Part shown: piece after piece, positions 33,057 through 43,124 of the stretch
How the letters are laid out: each line of letters starts with the position of its first letter
How positions within the stretch are numbered: position 1 is the stretch's first letter
Source of the DNA: Kiritimatiellia bacterium
GTDB lineage: Bacteria; Verrucomicrobiota; Kiritimatiellia; CAIQIC01; Lenti-01
DNA: 64,000 bases
Direction: 5' to 3'
NCBI GenBank assembly: GCA_017527155.1
Contig: JAFXQI010000012.1
Span: 31,793-95,792, forward strand
The notes under the pieces: generated by a model
Told to the model about the DNA's origin: nothing
Seen by the model: only the letters and a program-made list of their open reading frames with translations
Database searches by the model: none
Translations under genes and position numbers: made by a program

Positions 33057-33707
33057 ATGATGAGTTGCGCCCGTTCCCGCGTCGCGAAATGGTCCGTCTG
33101 CTGTGCCCTGCTGCTGGGGAGTGCCGCCGTGGCGCTGGCTCTGCCGCCGCGGTTGCCGTCCACCGCTTCCCCTGCTTCCTCTTCTTCGATGTCCGCCATG
33201 GGCGGCGGCGCGGTTTCGGCCGGCGGGGTGAAGATCCGCTCGCTCAAGCCGGTCAAGGAAACGACGCCCGCGTTCGAAATCAAGCACGGCCCGAGCCTGC
33301 CGGTCGCCAAGACGTGGTGGTGCGCGCGCACGGAGTTCGAGACGGACGCGGAATGGACGGACGAGCTGGAGTTCACGACGTACGTGTACGTGGAGAAGAG
33401 CGCGAAGCATCCCGAGGTGATGTACCGCAACACGGTGACCTACGTGAACCTCGCGAAGGGCCGCCACCTCAGCGACGTGTTCCTGCATCCGGACACGCTC
33501 AGCCGCGTCGGCGTGCCGAAGTTCGTCGCCGTGATCGTCAAGGCCGACGGCCGCGTCGTCGCCAGCGAGTCCAGCGCCTCCACCGCGAACTGGTGGGACC
33601 GCTTCTCGCCCGTGGACGGGGTGCTGCTACACCGGGGACAGACGCCGTTCGCGGTGATCGATTTCGATTCGTATCCGTGCATCAAGCCGTCGTCGGCCGG
33701 ACGCTGA
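33057..33707 (+). CDS. Amuc_1102-like exported pilus-cluster protein
   Basis: First gene of the pilus-like operon; 216 aa. It has a signal peptide (WSVCCALLLGSAAVALALPP, about residues 10-29), then a Ser/Ala/Pro-rich linker and a beta-rich domain with KTWWCARTEFETDAEWTDELEFTTYVYVE and PKFVAVIVKADGRVVASESS. Position and size match Amuc_1102, a small beta-sandwich protein of the Akkermansia cluster, but sequence identity could not be tested. It may be a secreted structural or regulatory part of the fibre or envelope complex. ATG 33057 follows ACAGGAGAGTTTGTC. A family promoter is at 32964-32993. Confidence 0.68.
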   Translation: MMSCARSRVAKWSVCCALLLGSAAVALALPPRLPSTASPASSSSMSAMGGGAVSAGGVKIRSLKPVKETTPAFEIKHGPSLPVAKTWWCARTEFETDAEWTDELEFTTYVYVEKSAKHPEVMYRNTVTYVNLAKGRHLSDVFLHPDTLSRVGVPKFVAVIVKADGRVVASESSASTANWWDRFSPVDGVLLHRGQTPFAVIDFDSYPCIKPSSAGR

Positions 33708-33735
33708 GGAAGGCAAGCAGCAAGGAGTATCCGTC

Positions 33736-35466
33736 ATGGCCAAAAAGCCCCTGTTGACGCTGGACATCGGGTCGCACAGCCTCAAGCTCGCCGAGTTTGT
33801 GGAGGTCCGCGGCGGCCTGGAAATGACGCGCTACGCGGTGAGCGACCTCGGCGTGGACCCGCAGGGCGACACGGACCGCTCCCAGTACATCATCACGACG
33901 ATCCACGACCTGCTGCGCGAGTCGGGCTGCAAGCCGGGACCGGTGCTGCTGACGATTTCGGGCCACTCGGTCTTCACGCGCTTCCAGCCGCTGCCGGAGG
34001 TGCAGGCGGACAAGATCTACCAGGTCATCCAGTACGAGGCGCAGCAGAACGTCCCGTTCCCGATGAACGAGGTGGTCTGGGACTACCAGCTGATCAGCGG
34101 CCAGGACGGGTCGGTGGACATCATGCTGGCCGCCATCAAGTCGGAAATCATCAACAATCTCTGCGACTGCGTGCGGTTCGCCGGGCTCCAGCCGGACCTG
34201 GTGGACGTGGCCCCCGCGGCGCTCTACAACGCGGTCCGCTACAACTACGACAACCTCCCGGCGTGCACGCTGGTGGTGGACATCGGCGCGCGCTCGACGA
34301 GCCTGGTGTTCATCGAGGCGGGGCGCGTCTTCATCCGCAACGTGCCGGTCGGCGGCAACACGATCACGCAGTCGATCATGAACGAGTTCAACATCTCGTT
34401 CGACGACGCGGAGGCGATGAAGAAGGCGCACGCGTACGTGGCCTTCGGCGGCGCCTACGAGGGGCCGCAGAGCGAGACGGTGGACAAGGTTTCCAAGAGC
34501 GTCCGCAGCATGATGACGCGCCTGCACCAGGAAATCAACCGCTCGCTGAACTTCTACCGCAGCCAGAGCGGCGGGAACAAGCCCGAGCTGCTGCTGCTCA
34601 CCGGCGGCTCGTCGGTCATCCCCTACACGGACACCTTCCTGCGCGAAAAACTGCGCATCGAAACCGACTACTTCAACCCCTTCAACAACGTCGCCGTCGC
34701 CGAATCGATCCCCACCGAGGACATCGGCGCGCACGCCTGCGAAATGGGCCCGCTGGTGGGCCTGGCGCTGCGCCGCCTGCACACCTGCCCGGTCGAGATC
34801 GACCTGCTTCCGCCGCAGGTGGAGGAAGAGAAGAAATTCGCGCGCAAGCTGCCGGTTTTCGCCGCGTCCGTCGCGGTCGCGCTGCTGACGCTGGGCGTGT
34901 GGATCGCGTTCTTCGCGCGCATGTCGGGCGCGGTCGGCGGGGCCGAGGAGAAGATCCAGGGCCGCGTCGACGAACTCTCCCGCGTGGAAAAGAGCGTGAT
35001 CGCGAAGGAGGCCGAACTCGGCGACGTCGAGCGCAAGATCGGCAAGCTCGCCGACCTGGAGCTCCGCCGCGGGGCCTGGCGGCGCCTGTACGGCGAACTC
35101 GCCAAGCCGCTGCCGCCCGGCATGTGGCTGACCAAGATCACCCCCGTCGACAAGCTCGCCGAGGAAGCCCCCAAGGAAGAGGAAGACCCTCGCGCCGCCC
35201 GCCGCGCCCGCGCCCGCCAGGCCGAGGCCGAGGCCGCCGCGGTCGCCGCGCCCAAGGGCCAGCGCCTGGCCGCCATCGACATCGAGGGCATGGCCTACAA
35301 GGACGAGGTCGGCACGCGCGACGCCATCACCGTCTACCGCGACAAGCTCCGCGAAACCGCCCCGTTCTCCGACAAGACCGAAATCACGTGGCAGCCGGCC
35401 CGCGACGACGCCGGCACGTTGGAGTTCAGGATTCGCGCCATACTGGAGGAACCGCAGGAACTATGA
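33736..35466 (+). CDS. PilM-PilN fusion-like pilus assembly protein (Amuc_1101-like)
   Basis: Protein of 576 aa combining two parts that are separate genes in ordinary type IV pilus systems. Residues 1-350 form an actin-like ATPase of the PilM/FtsA type (LLTLDIGSHSLKLAEF at 6-21; LVVDIGARSTSLVFIEAG near 178-195; LLLTGGSSVIPYTD). A membrane helix (LPVFAASVAVALLTLGVWIAFF, from residue 372) and a coiled-coil and PilN-like domain follow, ending ITVYRDKLRETAPFSDKTEI. It is expected to sit at the inner membrane, with PilM in the cytoplasm and the PilN-like part in the periplasm. AAGGAG precedes the ATG by 8 bp. The stop overlaps the next start as ATGA. Confidence 0.86.
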   Translation: MAKKPLLTLDIGSHSLKLAEFVEVRGGLEMTRYAVSDLGVDPQGDTDRSQYIITTIHDLLRESGCKPGPVLLTISGHSVFTRFQPLPEVQADKIYQVIQYEAQQNVPFPMNEVVWDYQLISGQDGSVDIMLAAIKSEIINNLCDCVRFAGLQPDLVDVAPAALYNAVRYNYDNLPACTLVVDIGARSTSLVFIEAGRVFIRNVPVGGNTITQSIMNEFNISFDDAEAMKKAHAYVAFGGAYEGPQSETVDKVSKSVRSMMTRLHQEINRSLNFYRSQSGGNKPELLLLTGGSSVIPYTDTFLREKLRIETDYFNPFNNVAVAESIPTEDIGAHACEMGPLVGLALRRLHTCPVEIDLLPPQVEEEKKFARKLPVFAASVAVALLTLGVWIAFFARMSGAVGGAEEKIQGRVDELSRVEKSVIAKEAELGDVERKIGKLADLELRRGAWRRLYGELAKPLPPGMWLTKITPVDKLAEEAPKEEEDPRAARRARARQAEAEAAAVAAPKGQRLAAIDIEGMAYKDEVGTRDAITVYRDKLRETAPFSDKTEITWQPARDDAGTLEFRIRAILEEPQEL

Positions 35467-36521
35467 GCCGCAAACACATGCCATTGATTGTCGGGGGAGC
35501 GGTTTCGCTCGTGCTGTTGCTCGGGGCGGGTTCGTTCCTCTTCGTCCAGCAGGGCGGTTACGCCGAGAAAATCGAGTCGATGGATTCGGTCGGCACCAAG
35601 CTCAAGAAGCTCACCGACCGCAAGCCCTTCCCCTCCGCCTCCAACGTCAACCGCCTCGACTCCCAGCTCGAGGTCTACACGGCGTACCAGGACAGCCTCT
35701 TCTCCAGCATGAGCAAGGGACAGGAAGCCGTCGGCACCGTCGACCAGGACCGCTTCCGCCGCCTGCTCGCCGAAAGCCTCACCAAGCTCATCCGCGAGGC
35801 CCGCGCGCAGTCCGTCGCGATTCCCGTGCAGTTCCCGTTCGGCTTCCAGCGCTACGTCGCCGGGTCGCTGCCCGATCCCGACGAAATGCCGCGCCTGATG
35901 AGCCAGCTCCAGGGCGTCACCCAGCTGTGCCACATCCTCTACGAGTCCGGCATCAGCGAGCTCCTCGGCGTCGAACGCACCGAGTTCGAGAAGGCCGCCG
36001 GCGGCCCCTCCGCCGAGGCCGAGTCCGACATGTCCTCCCGCCGCGGCCGCCGCGGGCGCGGGGGCGAGGAAGAGAACGCCGACGCGGCCGCCGCCGCGAA
36101 GGCGCTCTACACCGACCCCGACGGGCTCTTCACCAAGGAACACTACATCCTGCGCTTCCGCGCCAAGGACGCCGCCATCCAGGCCGTCCTCGACCGCCTC
36201 GCCAAGGGCGCGCCGTTCACCGTCGTGACCCGCATGGACCTCGTCAACCCCAACCGGCCCGTCGTCATCGTCCAGCCCGATCCCGGCGCGCCCGCCGGCC
36301 AGCCGCCGCCGTCCTTCGGCCCCGGCGGATGGCAGGCCCCGCCGCCCGTGCGCGGCCCCGGCGGCCCCGAGGTCAAGGAAAACGAACCCCTGCCGCGCGA
36401 CCTGCGCGTCATCGCCGGGCGCGAAATCCCGGAAATCCGCCTCGAAATCGATTTGTACCGCTTCGTCGAACCGGCCCGCGGCGACGATGACGCCGACGGC
36501 ACGGAGGAGGAGTCGAAATGA
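35463..36521 (+). CDS. Amuc_1100-like pilus-cluster protein
   Basis: Protein of 352 aa with one N-terminal membrane anchor (PLIVGGAVSLVLLLGAGSFLFV, about residues 7-28) and a periplasmic part. The latter has a coiled-coil start (YAEKIESMDSVGTKLKKL) and two related alpha/beta modules, separated by a charged, Gly/Arg-rich linker (MSSRRGRRGRGGEEE) and a Pro/Gly-rich loop. Position and architecture match Amuc_1100, a PilO-like protein of Akkermansia. Its likely job is to bridge the PilM/N-like inner-membrane protein to the outer-membrane secretin. It overlaps its neighbours on both sides by 4 bp (ATGA), so the gene block is translated as a unit. Confidence 0.78.
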   Translation: MSRKHMPLIVGGAVSLVLLLGAGSFLFVQQGGYAEKIESMDSVGTKLKKLTDRKPFPSASNVNRLDSQLEVYTAYQDSLFSSMSKGQEAVGTVDQDRFRRLLAESLTKLIREARAQSVAIPVQFPFGFQRYVAGSLPDPDEMPRLMSQLQGVTQLCHILYESGISELLGVERTEFEKAAGGPSAEAESDMSSRRGRRGRGGEEENADAAAAAKALYTDPDGLFTKEHYILRFRAKDAAIQAVLDRLAKGAPFTVVTRMDLVNPNRPVVIVQPDPGAPAGQPPPSFGPGGWQAPPPVRGPGGPEVKENEPLPRDLRVIAGREIPEIRLEIDLYRFVEPARGDDDADGTEEESK

Positions 36522-37582
36522 GCCAGACCATCCAAGGCAAGAACGATTGGTTCAAGAACAACTACGCCAAGCTGATTCTCCTGATCCTCATGCTCGGCCT
36601 GCTCGTCTCCTGCGTCCTGCTCGTCGGGCGCATCCTCGCGGCCAAGGGCGACGTCCAGCGCGCCCTCGCCCGCGTCGGCCTCAAGGGCAACGCCGTCGAA
36701 CTCAAGGACACCAAGGGCTTCGACCAGATTCTCGCCGACGCCCGCCAGGCCGCCACCGAGCCCCTCAAGCTGCCCGCGCACGTCGCCGTCAGCGACATCC
36801 GCGTCGCCTGCATCAAGTGCGGCCGCCCCATCCGGTACGACGCCGTCGAATGCCCCTTCTGCCTCGCCGCCCAGCCCGAAATCTTCGATGCCGACAAGCT
36901 CGACACCGACGGCGACGGCATCCCCGACAAGGTCGAAATCGCCCTCGGCCTCGATCCCCAGAACGCCGACGACGCCTACGGCGACCTCGACGGCGACGGC
37001 TTCACCAACCTCGAAGAATTCCTCGCGAACATGGATCCCAAGGACCCCGCCAGCTTCCCGCCGCCCATCGTCAAGCTGCGCGTCGCCGGCATCCGGCCCG
37101 TCCCCTTCCATCTCCGCTTCGTCAGTGTCTCGGAATTCGACGACGGGAAGCGCTTCCAGCTCAACCTCCAGTCGCTCGAGCGCACGTACTTCCAGAAGCT
37201 CGGCGACATCGTGATGGGCTACAAGATCGAGTCCTTCGACCCCGACGCCCAGGGCGGCGAAACCCTCATCCTGGTCCGCCAGGCCGACAAGCGCGCCGTC
37301 CGCCTCGTCAAGGGCCGCCCCGTCACCGAGGAAGACCGCGTCATCCTCTTCGTCTCCCTTCTCAACCGCCAGCCGATCCGTCCGCCCAAGCGCCTCCACG
37401 ACACGTTCGAATTCGACGGGAAGACGTACAAGGTCATTGACATCAGGCGCGATGGCGTGGTAATCCAGAATGAGCAGACGCAGGAAACCGTCGCCGTCCC
37501 CATGATGACGGACGCGGAACGCCGGGGCGGGCCCCAAGCCCAACCCCAGGCGTCCGCTTCCCCGTTTGGCGATTTTCCTTGA
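36518..37582 (+). CDS. Amuc_1099-like protein with zinc ribbon and calcium repeats
   Basis: Protein of 354 aa. A membrane anchor occupies residues 18-42. A CxxC...CxxC ribbon (C98, C101, C112, C115) is followed by two calcium-binding repeats of thrombospondin type 3/EF-hand style (DTDGDGIPD at 129-137 and DLDGDGFTN at 156-164). A beta-rich C-terminal domain (FQLNLQSLERTYFQKLGDIVMGYKIESF) then ends in a Pro/Gln tail. The gene order fits Amuc_1099. The metal sites imply an extracytoplasmic, calcium-stabilised protein, perhaps a PilP-like linker to the secretin. I infer function from position only. Confidence 0.75.
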   Translation: MSQTIQGKNDWFKNNYAKLILLILMLGLLVSCVLLVGRILAAKGDVQRALARVGLKGNAVELKDTKGFDQILADARQAATEPLKLPAHVAVSDIRVACIKCGRPIRYDAVECPFCLAAQPEIFDADKLDTDGDGIPDKVEIALGLDPQNADDAYGDLDGDGFTNLEEFLANMDPKDPASFPPPIVKLRVAGIRPVPFHLRFVSVSEFDDGKRFQLNLQSLERTYFQKLGDIVMGYKIESFDPDAQGGETLILVRQADKRAVRLVKGRPVTEEDRVILFVSLLNRQPIRPPKRLHDTFEFDGKTYKVIDIRRDGVVIQNEQTQETVAVPMMTDAERRGGPQAQPQASASPFGDFP

Positions 37583-37681
37583 GAAAACATGAAGGTTGTT
37601 GAGCAAGAAAAACTGAATTTCGACACGGTCGCGGATTGGGAGTGCCTTTCCGCCGTCCGTGTCATGAAGGAGGAATCCATA

Positions 37682-40600
37682 ATGAAACGGTGCATCGTTG
37701 CGGCAGTAGTGTTTTCCCTTTCCCTGGGCTTGAGTGCGCTTGCCCAGGACGACGATTTCGATCTCGACGCCATGCTCGGCGATTTCGACGAGCCGGTCGC
37801 CGAGACCGTCTCCGAAACGGCCGAAGCCGCGGACGCCGCCGCGGCCGACGTCGCCGAAGCCGCCGACGAATTCGCCGACTTCGCGGCCGAAGCCGCCGAG
37901 CCCGCCGCCGTCGCCGTCGAAGAAGTCGCCGCCGTCGAAGAAGACCCCTTCGCCGACGATGGATTCGATGCCATTCCCGAGGCCGCCGACGAAGATCCCT
38001 TCGCCGACATCGCCGCCGCTCCCGCCCCGGTAGCCGAAGAAGCCGCCGCGGCCGCCGGCGGGGCCGACGATTTCATGGACGACCTCTTCGGCGACGAGCC
38101 CGCTGCCGAGGCCCCCGCCGAGGATTTCGCCGCCGCCGCCGATGACGACGGCTTCGGCGATTTCGGCGACGCGCCCGCGGACGACGGTTTCGCCGCCGCC
38201 CCGGCCGACGACGACTTCGGTTCCTTCGATGCCGCCGACGAAGATTTCTCCGCCCCCGCCGCCGCTCCGGCCGCCGCCAGCCGCAAGGCCGCCGCCGCTC
38301 CCGCGGAAGAGGAGCTCTCCCCCGCCGAACTCAAGAAGCTCGCCAAGGAACTCGCCAAGCAGGAAGAAATCCGCCGCCAGTCCGACGAAGCCGACGCCCT
38401 CAAGGCCTCCGAGGAAGGCTTCCGCCAGCTGAGCGCCGAAGACATCGTCGCCGCCGACGCCTCCTTCACCGCCGCCCTCGAAAAACTGCCCGAGCGGCCC
38501 CAGAACGAAGCCGACCGCACCCAGATTTCCTGGGGCCTCGCCGAAGCCAAGTACCTGCGCGCCCGCGCCCTCGTCCAGAAGAACGAGCGCCTGCCCGAGG
38601 CCCGCCAGTTCCTCGACGACGCCCTGAAGGCCGCCCCCACGCACTCCGGCGCCCTCAACCTCGACAAGAAACTCAAGAAGCTCGAAGCCCTCGCCCTCCT
38701 TCCCACCCCGCCCGAGAAGCAGCAGGCCACCATCGAGAAGTTCAACAAGACCGAGACCCTCTACAAGGAAGCCCGCCAGTGGTACCGCCTCCGCGACTAC
38801 GACCGCGCCAAGGCCCTCTTCGAGCAGATTCTCGTCATCGACCCCTACCACAAGTCCGCCATGCGCTACATCCGCAAGATCGAGGAAAACAAGTACGACC
38901 TCGCCTCCGTCAACTTCCAGGCCTCCCGCCAGGCCATGGTCACCGACGTCCGCCGCGCTTTCTCCCCGCCCGTCCGTGCCCAGATCGACCTGCCCAAGGA
39001 GTCCGCTCCCGGCAAGGCCGTCGACTCCCGCGTCGATGGCGACCGCCTGAACGAGAAGATGCAGAAGATCATCATCCCCTCCCTCGAATTCCGCCAGGCC
39101 AACATCGCCGACGTCGTCAACTACCTCGTCGATGCCTCCATCTCCGCCGATCCCGACAAGGAAGGCGTCAACATCATCCTCAACCTCGGCGACTCCGGCG
39201 CTTCCGCCGCCGCCGCTCCCGCCGCTGCCCCCGCCTCCGACGGGTTCGACGATTGGGGCGACTTCGGCGGCGACGACTTCGGTTCCGCCTCCTCGTCCTC
39301 CTACTCCTCCGGCTCCTCCGGCGGCGTCACCCCCATCACCCTCAACCTCCGCCGCATCTCCATGCTCGACGCCATCAAGTACATCACCGAAGTCGCCGGC
39401 CTGAAGTACCGCGTCGAAGACACCGCCGTCATCATCACCCGCATGGACGCCCCCGTCTCCAAGCTCGTCTCCCGCATGTATCCCGTGCAGCCCTCCTTCA
39501 TGGATGTCGTGGTCGAGCGCCAGGGCTCCACCGCCGACGAGCGCGACGAAGAGTTCGTCGGCCTCGGCGGCCGCGTCCAGACCACCAAGAGCGACGTCAA
39601 GGACTTCTTCGAACGGGCCGGCGTCAAGTTCCCCACCGGCGCCACCATCAGCTACAACGCCGCCATCTCCCAGCTGATCGTCAACAACACCCCGGACAAC
39701 CTCGAAACCTTCGAGCGCATCCTCCAGCAGTTGAACGTCATTCCCAACCAGGTCGAAATCGAAGCCCGCTTCATCGAAATCGGCCAGAACGACCTCGAAG
39801 AACTCGGCTTCCAGTGGATTCTCAACGACAACTACGAAATCGCCTCCAAGAAGGACGGTTCCGGCGGCCAGATCCGCATGAACGCCAATCCCAACGGCAT
39901 CACCCAGGGCAACCGCTTCTTCGCCAGCGACTCCAACAAGGGCCTCATCGCCCCCGTCTCCTCCGTCGTGCAGAGCGCCACCCAGTCCACTCTCGGCAAC
40001 ATCGCCTCCTTCTCCTCCGTGCTGACGAATCCGGACGTGACCATGGTCATCCAGGCCCTCTCCCAGCACGGCGGCAGCGACCTGCTGAGCGCCCCGCGCG
40101 TCACCACCCGCTCCGGCGTCAACGCCCAGATCCAGGTCGTCCGCGAAATCATCTACCCGATGGAATTCGACTCCGAAATCATCACGATCGACCAGGAGAA
40201 CGAAGTCGGCAACACCTGGCAGCAGCTGGCCGCCGTCAGCACCCCGGGCGACTTCCAGACCCGTGAAACCGGCGTCATCCTGAACGTCACCCCGACCGTC
40301 GGTCCCGATGGCTACACCATCGACCTGGTCATGGCTCCGGAAGTCTGCGAACTCTCCGACTGGATCCAGTACGGCGGCGCCGTCGGCGACTACTACTTCA
40401 ACCAGCCCATGCCGGTCTTCACCTCCCGCAACGTCACCACCTCCCTCGTCATCTGGGACGGCCAGACGGTTGTCATGGGCGGCCTGATCCGCGAAGAGCT
40501 CGTCACCGTCAAGGACAAGATTCCGATCCTCGGCGACATCCCGCTCCTCGGCTGGCTCTTCCGTTCCGAAGGCTCCTACAGCCAGAAGAAGAACCTCCTC

Positions 40601-40708
40601 ATCTTCGTCACCGCCCGCCTCGTCGACCCCGCCGGCCGCCCCGTCCACCAGGAAGGCATGGCCCTCCCCGGCACCGGCATCGAGACCGCCTCCGCCGACG
40701 AAGACTGA
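37682..40708 (+). CDS. Amuc_1098-like secretin (outer-membrane pore)
   Basis: Secretin of 1008 aa forming an outer-membrane channel. A signal peptide (MKRCIVAAVVFSLSLGLSALAQ, 1-22) is followed by a very long acidic Ala/Glu/Asp-rich region to about residue 205. TPR-like helices come next (EARQFLDDALKAAPTHSGAL; YRLRDYDRAKALFEQIL), then N-domains (ITLNLRRISMLDAIKYITEVAGLKYRVED). The secretin core runs to the end (LSAPRVTTRSGVNAQIQV; TGVILNVTPTVGPDGYTIDLVM; DKIPILGDIPLLGWLFRSE). GGAGGAATCCATA precedes ATG 37682, which begins the signal peptide; an upstream in-frame ATG at 37589 lacks one. The gene ends the operon, with a terminator after it. Confidence 0.92.
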   Translation: MKRCIVAAVVFSLSLGLSALAQDDDFDLDAMLGDFDEPVAETVSETAEAADAAAADVAEAADEFADFAAEAAEPAAVAVEEVAAVEEDPFADDGFDAIPEAADEDPFADIAAAPAPVAEEAAAAAGGADDFMDDLFGDEPAAEAPAEDFAAAADDDGFGDFGDAPADDGFAAAPADDDFGSFDAADEDFSAPAAAPAAASRKAAAAPAEEELSPAELKKLAKELAKQEEIRRQSDEADALKASEEGFRQLSAEDIVAADASFTAALEKLPERPQNEADRTQISWGLAEAKYLRARALVQKNERLPEARQFLDDALKAAPTHSGALNLDKKLKKLEALALLPTPPEKQQATIEKFNKTETLYKEARQWYRLRDYDRAKALFEQILVIDPYHKSAMRYIRKIEENKYDLASVNFQASRQAMVTDVRRAFSPPVRAQIDLPKESAPGKAVDSRVDGDRLNEKMQKIIIPSLEFRQANIADVVNYLVDASISADPDKEGVNIILNLGDSGASAAAAPAAAPASDGFDDWGDFGGDDFGSASSSSYSSGSSGGVTPITLNLRRISMLDAIKYITEVAGLKYRVEDTAVIITRMDAPVSKLVSRMYPVQPSFMDVVVERQGSTADERDEEFVGLGGRVQTTKSDVKDFFERAGVKFPTGATISYNAAISQLIVNNTPDNLETFERILQQLNVIPNQVEIEARFIEIGQNDLEELGFQWILNDNYEIASKKDGSGGQIRMNANPNGITQGNRFFASDSNKGLIAPVSSVVQSATQSTLGNIASFSSVLTNPDVTMVIQALSQHGGSDLLSAPRVTTRSGVNAQIQVVREIIYPMEFDSEIITIDQENEVGNTWQQLAAVSTPGDFQTRETGVILNVTPTVGPDGYTIDLVMAPEVCELSDWIQYGGAVGDYYFNQPMPVFTSRNVTTSLVIWDGQTVVMGGLIREELVTVKDKIPILGDIPLLGWLFRSEGSYSQKKNLLIFVTARLVDPAGRPVHQEGMALPGTGIETASADED

Positions 40709-40728
40709 GCACGCCCCACCGGGCAACG

Positions 40729-40754
40729 AGCCGGGCCACGCGCCCGGCTTTTTT
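40729..40754 (+). terminator. Rho-independent terminator after the secretin gene
   Basis: AGCCGGGC stem, CACGC loop, GCCCGGCT stem, followed by five T residues, 20 bp downstream of the stop codon. Confidence 0.9.
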
Positions 40755-40817
40755 GTTCCCCACCCGCCGACATCGATTCCAGCGAAATATTCGAAACCAT
40801 CGAAAGAATCGGACTCC

Positions 40818-41585
40818 ATGACCTTCCTCGAAACCCTTCTCTCCCGAATCCCCGAAGACGGCATCCCCGTCCGCCGCGTCGTCATGGGCCCCTTCTGGAC
40901 CCTGGTCGAGACCCCGGTCGGTACCGGCCTGGCCTCCACCCAGTTCGCCGACCTACCTACCCACGGCCGCCACTCCCAGAACATGCCCGGCGCTGGCCAC
41001 CTCACCTCCCTGACCGCCCGCACCCTGGCCGAGAACGTCCTCGAACCCCCGTCACCCGCCCGCAGCGTCGGCCTGGCCGCCCTGAACGCCATCCTGCCGC
41101 GTCCGGCCCGCGGGCCCGGCCTCACCCCCTCCAACGCCTCCGACTGGCTCCGTAGCCACGCCCACGGCCCCAGAATCGGCATCGTCGGCTGGTTCCCCTT
41201 CATCGACTCCCTCCGGGCCGACGGCTACCGCTTGGACATCTTCGAAAAATCCCCGACCACCGGCTTCGCCCTGACACCGGCCCGCGCCCGCCGCCTGGCC
41301 GCCTGCGACATCCTGTGCATCACCGCCGCCACCCTCCTCAACGACACCCTCGACCCCATCCTCGCCGCCGCTCCCTCCTCCCGCAAAATCCTCGTCGGTC
41401 CCTCCGCCCCCCTGACCCCGGGCGCCCTCACCCTCGGCTTCGACGCCGTCTGCGGTTGCCAGGTCCGCCGTCCCGCCCCCCTGATTCCCCTCATCCAGCA
41501 AGGCGCCTGCTTCCGCCAGCTCCGCCGCGAATCCCCCCCCTCCGCCCTCCGCCTCCTCACGCTCTCCCGCGCTCCCATCCCCTGA
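40818..41585 (+). CDS. DUF4213/DUF364 putative heavy-metal chelation protein
   Basis: Protein of 255 aa resembling the DUF364 family with an N-terminal DUF4213 part. Visible family features are the N-terminal VVMGPFWTLVETPVGTGLAST, GLAALNAILPRP, and the C-terminal Rossmann-like IGIVGWFPFIDSLRADGYRLDIFEK with ILVGPSAPLTPGAL. Members are often next to metal-uptake or corrinoid genes and are proposed to chelate metals, but none of that context is here. It follows the secretin terminator, so it probably has its own promoter. The C-terminal CRR...L tail has isolated cysteines only. Function unproven. Confidence 0.72.
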   Translation: MTFLETLLSRIPEDGIPVRRVVMGPFWTLVETPVGTGLASTQFADLPTHGRHSQNMPGAGHLTSLTARTLAENVLEPPSPARSVGLAALNAILPRPARGPGLTPSNASDWLRSHAHGPRIGIVGWFPFIDSLRADGYRLDIFEKSPTTGFALTPARARRLAACDILCITAATLLNDTLDPILAAAPSSRKILVGPSAPLTPGALTLGFDAVCGCQVRRPAPLIPLIQQGACFRQLRRESPPSALRLLTLSRAPIP

Positions 41586-41652
41586 CACACCCCCGTGCGA
41601 GGGGTGCCCCCCTCGTGCCGCCCGTTCGCCCCCGCCCTCTCGCGTTGCCTTC

Positions 41653-41714
41653 AACTCGCGATATCAAGGAAAACACCAAATGTTTCCATGGATTTGGTGT
41701 ATGGTTGGGAGTAT
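41653..41714 (-). repeat. Repeat family C variant, copy 6
   Basis: GCGATATCAAGGAAAACACC followed by a perfect 9-bp stem ACACCAAAT/ATTTGGTGT (41673-41681 and 41692-41700). It shares GCGATATCAAGGAAAACAC with 51644-51692. Confidence 0.7.
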
Positions 41715-41785
41715 GGAAAACGGCGTGTTGGACCTCGTGTCTGGGGGGTATCTCCGGTCGCATTCCGAAAGCATTCCACCCGCAT

Positions 41786-41890
41786 GGTCGCGCGGAAGCG
41801 CGACCCTCCCCATATTCCTTCTGTGTGTTTGACGGCGTGGGCGCCGTCGGCAGGCGCGGATGGGGGGGAGGGACGCGCTTCTGCGCGTCC
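41786..41890 (+). repeat. Dispersed repeat family B, copy 3
   Basis: Hairpins GGTCGCGCGGAAGCGCGACC (41786-41805) and GGACGCGCTTCTGCGCGTCC (41871-41890), separated by an unusually long spacer that contains its own GCGCCGTCGGC-type stems. Confidence 0.8.
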
Positions 41891-42021
41891 GCCGTGAAAG
41901 GTCGCACGGAAACGCGAATCCCTTTTGAGGGGACGACGATGCTCCTCCGTTGGCGACTGCAAGCGCCGGCGAACGACTTCACGCGCAGCTTGCCGCGCTT
42001 GTCCCCCCCCCGTTCGCTGCC

Positions 42022-43080
<1,059 letters not shown>

Positions 43081-43124
43081 TTAATACGACAAGCATCCAT
43101 CCTGCGCCCACCCGCCCCTTGGCG

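Larger units (their letters stand above)
41586..42021. other. Intergenic stretch with C-like and B repeats
   Basis: A 436-bp gap between convergent genes. It holds a C-type element (41653-41714) and a family B element (41786-41890), then an extra degenerate half of B near 41900-41925. No gene supported. Confidence 0.7.

Noticed and set aside
36143..41203. A 1686-residue open frame on the minus strand
   Set aside because: It mirrors the pilus-like operon, has Gly/Asp/Val-rich composition without domains, and crosses a terminator.
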